DNA of 42,925 nucleotides, taken from positions 1 to 42,925 of the IMG/VR virus record IMGVR_UViG_3300009506_000075. The stretch is one strand, 5' to 3'. The first letter of the stretch is position 1. Every line of letters starts with the position of its first letter. Origin of the DNA: a virus. The notes below the pieces were generated by a model. It did not search any database. It saw nothing but the letters and a program-made list of their open reading frames with translations, and was not told the origin of the DNA. Below are positions 38,425-42,925 of this stretch, one piece after another. The position numbers were made by a program, and so were the translations under genes.

Positions 38425-40718
38425 TGGATCAGACCATCGGAATACAATTTGAGGCTAAGGGCTCACAAAAGGTCATTGACGAATTTGACCGTATAGAGCG
38501 TGGAGCTATTCGCCTCAGTAATAATTTCCGCATGATCGCTACCTCATTGGGTGAGATGGCGGGAGCGGTGAGGACGCTGAGTTCTGCGGTTGGGATTTTT
38601 AACAACCGCATGAAGAGTATGACCGGGTTTATGCCCGCCAGAGGGCGAGGTCGAGGGATGACCTCTTTCTCTCATGCGGCATGGGCCATGGCTGGCGGTC
38701 GTCGCGGGAAGCAGACCATGATGTATGCACCGCAGCCTGTTGCGATGGCACCGGCACCGATTCCTGGTTTTGTGATGCCACCCTTTGAGCAACCTTCAGT
38801 TGGGGGTGGTGGCAAAGGCAGGGGTAGGGGCACTGCCAAGGGAGGGCAAGAGCGTGGTTTTCTCAAGCGGTTTATGTTCGGTGGGCCTGGTTCGATGATG
38901 GGCGCTGGCTTCTTTCTTGTGCGGTGGATCATCTACCACCAGATTTTTAAAGGCTTGAGCAATTTGCTGACCGAGGTTGTGCTCGGAGGTGCTAGAGAAG
39001 CAGTTGATACTGCCCTCGTTGAACTTTCTGCTATTGGATTCGATAAAAGACAGAAAGATATGGCTTTCCGGGCTGGTGCTAACTTTGCCCGCAATTTCCC
39101 CATGTTTACGACTGAAGGTTACATCCAGGCCATGTCCCAGATCGGGTCGGCCATGGGTGTTAATGAGGTGGGCTTTGGAACACTGCAAAGGGGCACTGAA
39201 TTAGCATTTATGGGTGGTGCCTTGAGCAAGATGTCGCCAGAAGAATTTGGCAAACTCCTTGCCACAACCCTAGAAGCCACGCGCAGGAATAAAGAATTCG
39301 AGGGCATGGGGAGCGTTGAGCGGATGGAGCGAATAACGGCGCAACTGATTAAGGCGATTGAGGTATCCATGGCATGGGGGCCAGACTTTGCCAGTGCTTT
39401 TCGCCACATGCTTCCCGGCTTCCAAATGATGGGATGGGATCTCTCTCGATCGCTTGCTTTTGTCGGATCGCTCAAAACGGCTGGCTTCCATCCAGGCCAG
39501 GTTGGTCGATTTGGAAGGTATCTAGCAAGTCAAGGTATCGAGCCCATGGCGAAGATGTATATTCGCGAAGCTGGGGTTGGTATGAAGGTTCAGGGCACGC
39601 CTGAACAGAAGCGATACGCGAAATCATATAATGCGGCTCTTCAATTGGCAGCACAGAAGATTATTGCAGAAAACCTCAAAGAAAATATGGATAAAACCGT
39701 CATCTGGTACAGCAAAGCCCTAAAGAAATGGCGAGACAAAGGGTTCACCTATAAGCAACTTGGCGAGGCAGAACGTTGGGGTCCAATGATGTCGAAGATA
39801 GGTGAGGTCTATGAAGATGTGGCCCGAGAGACAGAGCACAAACTCAAAATTGCCAATATTGGGGAGGTAGAACAGAGGTTCCAAGAATCTATGGAAGCGG
39901 TGGGATTGATCAAAAAGAAGATCATGGCAAATATGATGTTCTTTTTTCAATCGCTTATCGACATTCCTCGCGCACTTAAAGTAGGTGAATTTTTCTCTGC
40001 AACTTTTGGAGATATTGCTGATTTGCGTTTTATGCTGCAAACATGGCGCAAAGGTGAATATAAAGGTAATCTAGCAGAGGATATCGCTGTTGGCGGGAGA
40101 GTCTGGCAGGAGATGGCAAATAGATGGGGTGTTGATGCGGCAAACCTGCGAGCAGAATATGTGAGACTTGGTATGGCTGGCGAGGGATGGAAGCAAACAT
40201 TTACCACATTTAAGATCTTTATTGACGAAATTGATAATCTCTTTGGTCAGCGTGGAGTCAGTAAACCCCTACAAGAAGCTTATCAATCTATTGTTTCAAT
40301 GAACGCTGGCACAATAGGAGAGGGCGCGAAGAGTATTGCTGAATTTATTGGTATGACAAAGAGGGAGATTGACGCAATTAACCAAGATATTGCTAAGGCG
40401 GCGCAATTACTCAAGGGCGCACCGCCAGCAACAGAATTTTACAATGTGCCAGAAGGGTATGAAGACCCGATCACGCGCGGGATTAAAGAACTACACAAGG
40501 GCATTGCTCAACGCCATCGAGAGTCATTTTTGATGCCGGGGAACGATATAACCTGGGGTAGTAGCGCCGATATTTATGGGACCGCCGCACCACGAGTGAA
40601 TGTGAACGTCTGGGTTGGCAATCGAGAGATAAAAGATCTTGTAGTGGAAACCATTCAAGAAATGGCAGAAACTACGGGCCAATCTGCTTCCAGTCAATTT
40701 GACTACCCTGTGCAGTAA
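38424..40718 (+). CDS. Tape measure protein
   Basis: A 764-residue protein starting from TAATG at 38424. The N-terminus is helical (VIDEFDRIERGAIRLSNNFR), followed by a G/P/M-rich region near residues 75-155 and a hydrophobic segment near 160-185 (MGAGFFLVRWIIYHQIFKGL). The rest is helical. It sets tail length; at the general 0.15 nm per residue the tail would be near 115 nm. It is directly after the chaperone genes. Confidence 0.88.
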   Translation: MDQTIGIQFEAKGSQKVIDEFDRIERGAIRLSNNFRMIATSLGEMAGAVRTLSSAVGIFNNRMKSMTGFMPARGRGRGMTSFSHAAWAMAGGRRGKQTMMYAPQPVAMAPAPIPGFVMPPFEQPSVGGGGKGRGRGTAKGGQERGFLKRFMFGGPGSMMGAGFFLVRWIIYHQIFKGLSNLLTEVVLGGAREAVDTALVELSAIGFDKRQKDMAFRAGANFARNFPMFTTEGYIQAMSQIGSAMGVNEVGFGTLQRGTELAFMGGALSKMSPEEFGKLLATTLEATRRNKEFEGMGSVERMERITAQLIKAIEVSMAWGPDFASAFRHMLPGFQMMGWDLSRSLAFVGSLKTAGFHPGQVGRFGRYLASQGIEPMAKMYIREAGVGMKVQGTPEQKRYAKSYNAALQLAAQKIIAENLKENMDKTVIWYSKALKKWRDKGFTYKQLGEAERWGPMMSKIGEVYEDVARETEHKLKIANIGEVEQRFQESMEAVGLIKKKIMANMMFFFQSLIDIPRALKVGEFFSATFGDIADLRFMLQTWRKGEYKGNLAEDIAVGGRVWQEMANRWGVDAANLRAEYVRLGMAGEGWKQTFTTFKIFIDEIDNLFGQRGVSKPLQEAYQSIVSMNAGTIGEGAKSIAEFIGMTKREIDAINQDIAKAAQLLKGAPPATEFYNVPEGYEDPITRGIKELHKGIAQRHRESFLMPGNDITWGSSADIYGTAAPRVNVNVWVGNREIKDLVVETIQEMAETTGQSASSQFDYPVQ

Positions 40719-40727
40719 AGGTACGCC

Positions 40728-41180
40728 ATGCTCGCACAACCAACACAAGCATTTGTTAAAGGAATGGTGATTCCTACTGAGGGAGGTGGCGGGCCGATTC
40801 TCTTTCAATGGAATCCCAGAACAGTAAAAGAAGATAAGGGTGCGCGGTGGGCCAAGCTCCAACCGATAGGACGCGAGCAGCCAATTCTTCAGTTTTCTAT
40901 TGGGCAAGCCAGGGTGATATCTTTCAATATCGATGTCTCTGAGCCCGGTGGTACTGGCATGTCGGCCAAATCCTACATTGATCAGTTCATAGAATTGACA
41001 AAGCCGAGCGTCGGCGGCAACGTGAAGCGTCCACCCAAATTACAGCTCATACTTGGTCAAGCTATTAAGATGACCTGCGTGCTAACTGCCGTCTCAAATG
41101 CTTATGGCCCTCTATTCCACCCAATGACCTTGGGGCCGCAGCAATCGACCGTAAGGCTCACCTTTACCGAGTTTATCTAA
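40728..41180 (+). CDS. Tube-cap/hub adaptor (CIS_tube, gp53-like without LysM)
   Basis: A 150-residue protein with the FQWNPRTVKEDKGARWAKL and ILQFSIGQARVISFNIDV pattern of the contractile injection system tube-associated family (LysM gp53-like and Afp7-like). The usual C-terminal LysM domain is absent, so it ends at LTFTEFI. It should link the tube to the baseplate hub next to it. Confidence 0.76.
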   Translation: MLAQPTQAFVKGMVIPTEGGGGPILFQWNPRTVKEDKGARWAKLQPIGREQPILQFSIGQARVISFNIDVSEPGGTGMSAKSYIDQFIELTKPSVGGNVKRPPKLQLILGQAIKMTCVLTAVSNAYGPLFHPMTLGPQQSTVRLTFTEFI

Positions 41181-42412
41181 TGCCCCTGGATCTGGATTTC
41201 TACATCACCATCGGCGGGACGGATGTAACAAAAGACACAACGTCTTGGTCGCTGGATGACAACGAGGAGAAGATTTCCACAATCACGGTAATCCTGGTAT
41301 CGCCGGACAACCGCTATTTTGGAAAATTCTCCACGCAAGATGAAATTTCTCTTTCCTGGGGATCAAGCTCGAACATGATGGGGCCTGTCGAGTTTAAGGT
41401 GCGTCACATTAAGGAGCAGTGGCATAAAGATGGGGCGATGGTGCTGGTTCGGGCGCTTGATTGGACTGAGCGGCTCACTGGCTTGAATTACAAAGGGATG
41501 TTTCCTCATGGTGATCCTGTTAAGGCCGCGGAGGAAGCACTCAAAAAAGCTGGACTCAAGCCGGAAGTCCAAATGAAGGCTGGCAAGACCCCGAAGGACT
41601 TCAAGGAACAGGCCAACAACCATAGCGGTCATCGTCTCCTCGATAAGCTCCAAGAGAAATGTTCCCCCCTCTCGTACTATGGCGACGAGGAGCCGTATCC
41701 AGAAGTTCAAAAGGCCGACAAGACCTCTGGCGGTGGCGGCGGTGGCGTTAGCATTAAGAAGGGACCGACTGTCCATGGCGGTACGGCTAAATCTCCCATC
41801 GATCCAAAGGCTGGAGCAGGGGCACTTGCCAAAGAAGCCAAAGATACCATGGAGGAGTACCGGGTTGGCAATCAGGCCAAAAATGCTGGCTCGCTTTCCA
41901 TTCGTGGCAATCTGATCCTGGCCGACTACCCCTACATGAAAGCCAAAGAGTGTGTCACGGTTTTAGGTGTTGGCGGCGCTGGCTCTGGCATCTGGTACGT
42001 GGCCTCCGTGAAGCATAATTGGAATGTTCGGTCGGGATATCATGCCCATTGTCACTTGCTCCGAATCGATACCAAGAAAGACAAAAATAAAACCGCTCCA
42101 GCACAATCGGGCAGCGGGAATGCAAAACCCATGTCGATGAAGGGTGCTCCCATAGTTCGTTATGCCAAGATCTTCGAGAAGAACGCAGTCTACATTGGGC
42201 CACGCAAACTCAATGCCGGATCTCAGGCCACCTTTACGGTTGGTGATGGAAAGAATGTCACATCGTGGGATTGGACGGTTAATGTCCAAGTTCCAAAAGA
42301 TTCCGGCGATCAGGCCACTCACGAGAAACTCGCGCCCAACCTCCCCAATAAGAAATATGAAGTTGAAGCGTGGCAGGGAGCTGTTCAGCCCCACGGAGAA
42401 CCGACCACATGA
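41180..42412 (+). CDS. Baseplate hub protein (gpD/gp27-like)
   Basis: A 410-residue protein from a TAATG start. The N-terminal half is the late-control D type beta domain (DLDFYITIGGTDVTKDTTSW, then RALDWTERLTGLNYKG), followed by a G-rich linker and SIRGNLILADYPYMKAKECV, typical of hub domain 2. The last 85 residues are extra (after DTKKDKNKTAPAQ) and lack an obvious match. It forms the hub between tube and spike. Confidence 0.82.
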   Translation: MPLDLDFYITIGGTDVTKDTTSWSLDDNEEKISTITVILVSPDNRYFGKFSTQDEISLSWGSSSNMMGPVEFKVRHIKEQWHKDGAMVLVRALDWTERLTGLNYKGMFPHGDPVKAAEEALKKAGLKPEVQMKAGKTPKDFKEQANNHSGHRLLDKLQEKCSPLSYYGDEEPYPEVQKADKTSGGGGGGVSIKKGPTVHGGTAKSPIDPKAGAGALAKEAKDTMEEYRVGNQAKNAGSLSIRGNLILADYPYMKAKECVTVLGVGGAGSGIWYVASVKHNWNVRSGYHAHCHLLRIDTKKDKNKTAPAQSGSGNAKPMSMKGAPIVRYAKIFEKNAVYIGPRKLNAGSQATFTVGDGKNVTSWDWTVNVQVPKDSGDQATHEKLAPNLPNKKYEVEAWQGAVQPHGEPTT

Positions 42413-42436
42413 TCCCTCGTAAAGTTATGATCTGAG

Positions 42437-42925
42437 GTGTACCACATCGTCCAGGGCTGCACCTTTCACATTGGGCGGGTAAAGGATTTGAAAGATCCTG
42501 ATGGCAGGGGCAGAATTCGTGTGGAGATTCCATCCATCCTGGGGGAAGGTCAGCAAAACTGGTCAAATTGGGCCGAGCCTATCTTTAACAATATCAGCAC
42601 CGAGGACAATGAGGGCGATATGGGCACATGGTCGCTCCCATTCGTCAACCAGTTGGTCATGGTCACCTTCCAGGGCGGTGACTACGACTATCCTATCTAT
42701 GTCCCTGGACCGCCGTGGCAAGAGAAACTCGAAGAGTTCTCCCCTATGGTGCCAAAAGAGGCGAAGAAACTCTCCGAGCAGGATCGAAGAAAAGGTACGC
42801 GACTCCGCATTGCCAAAACAGAAGCCGGTCATTCATTAATCATGGATGACAATGGAAAGCAGGAGAAGGTTGCCCTCATCGACTGGACGGGAGCAGGGCT
42901 TTACTTGGTTGCGCCGGGTAAAGAA
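42437..42925 (+). CDS. Baseplate spike protein (gp5/gpV OB fold), partial
   Basis: The frame is open from GTG 42437 to the window edge (163 residues). It starts YHIVQGCTFHIGRVKDL and continues DPDGRGRIRVEIPSI and LPFVNQLVMVTFQGGDYDYP, the OB-fold domain of gp5/VgrG/gpV spikes. An in-frame TGA at 42428 rules out an earlier start. It is the needle base that follows the gpD-like hub. The C-terminal spike lies outside the window. Confidence 0.82.
   Translation, partial: MYHIVQGCTFHIGRVKDLKDPDGRGRIRVEIPSILGEGQQNWSNWAEPIFNNISTEDNEGDMGTWSLPFVNQLVMVTFQGGDYDYPIYVPGPPWQEKLEEFSPMVPKEAKKLSEQDRRKGTRLRIAKTEAGHSLIMDDNGKQEKVALIDWTGAGLYLVAPGKE

Overview
The window reads as a single stretch of a temperate phage or prophage with a contractile tail (myovirus type). 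It is open at both edges: a gene runs off the left end on the minus strand and a baseplate gene runs off the right end on the plus strand. The host is probably an anaerobic member of the Desulfobacterota (old Deltaproteobacteria). The evidence is a PxKW-type cysteine-rich protein (5149-5445), a family I know from that group, and a class II (adenosylcobalamin) ribonucleotide reductase. The host assignment is inference.

Region 1, about 1-21,820, is one long leftward (minus-strand) early operon of about 50 genes. Most neighbours touch or overlap by ATGA or TAATG junctions, so translation is probably coupled. Nearest the switch are an excisionase/Cox-like helix-turn-helix protein, an HU/IHF-like protein, a RecA-fold ATPase, a RecB-type nuclease, SSB, a RuvC-like resolvase, an endonuclease VII-like protein, a replication initiator/loader and a DnaB helicase. 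Next come a nucleoside deoxyribosyltransferase-like protein, a DNA methyltransferase, the ribonucleotide reductase, a metallophosphoesterase, a dCTP deaminase/dUTPase-fold protein and a DUF1599-type protein. Further left are many very small proteins: zinc ribbons, one-helix membrane peptides and three exported proteins. Two tRNA-like elements with encoded CCA ends (1623-1746 and 3886-3965) sit between these genes.

Region 2, about 21,820-24,290, is the lysis-lysogeny switch. A near-consensus rightward promoter (21826-21854) drives an S24-type repressor, which is coupled by TAATG to a tyrosine integrase. A leftward promoter (21930-21902) faces it and carries two copies of the palindrome CTAATTAG, the likely operators; a third copy lies inside the repressor gene. 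Downstream of the integrase, a 440-base non-coding stretch holds short direct repeats and hairpins and is the best place for attP.

Region 3, about 24,290-42,925, is the rightward structural module in usual order: small membrane protein, small and large terminase, portal, prohead protease/scaffold, two decoration proteins, major capsid protein, head-tail connectors, tail sheath, tail tube, tail assembly chaperone with a programmed -1 frameshift on seven T residues, tape measure, tube-cap protein, gpD-like hub and gp5/gpV-like spike.

The most unusual points are: a repeated beta module shared by a decoration protein and the tail sheath; the chaperone frameshift; a 124-nt tRNA-like RNA with a long arm where the anticodon arm should be; a repressor whose catalytic serine is replaced by threonine; an endonuclease VII with a tandem copy that lost its active site; an integrase with an N-terminal zinc ribbon; and a dCTP-deaminase-fold protein lacking the catalytic glutamate.
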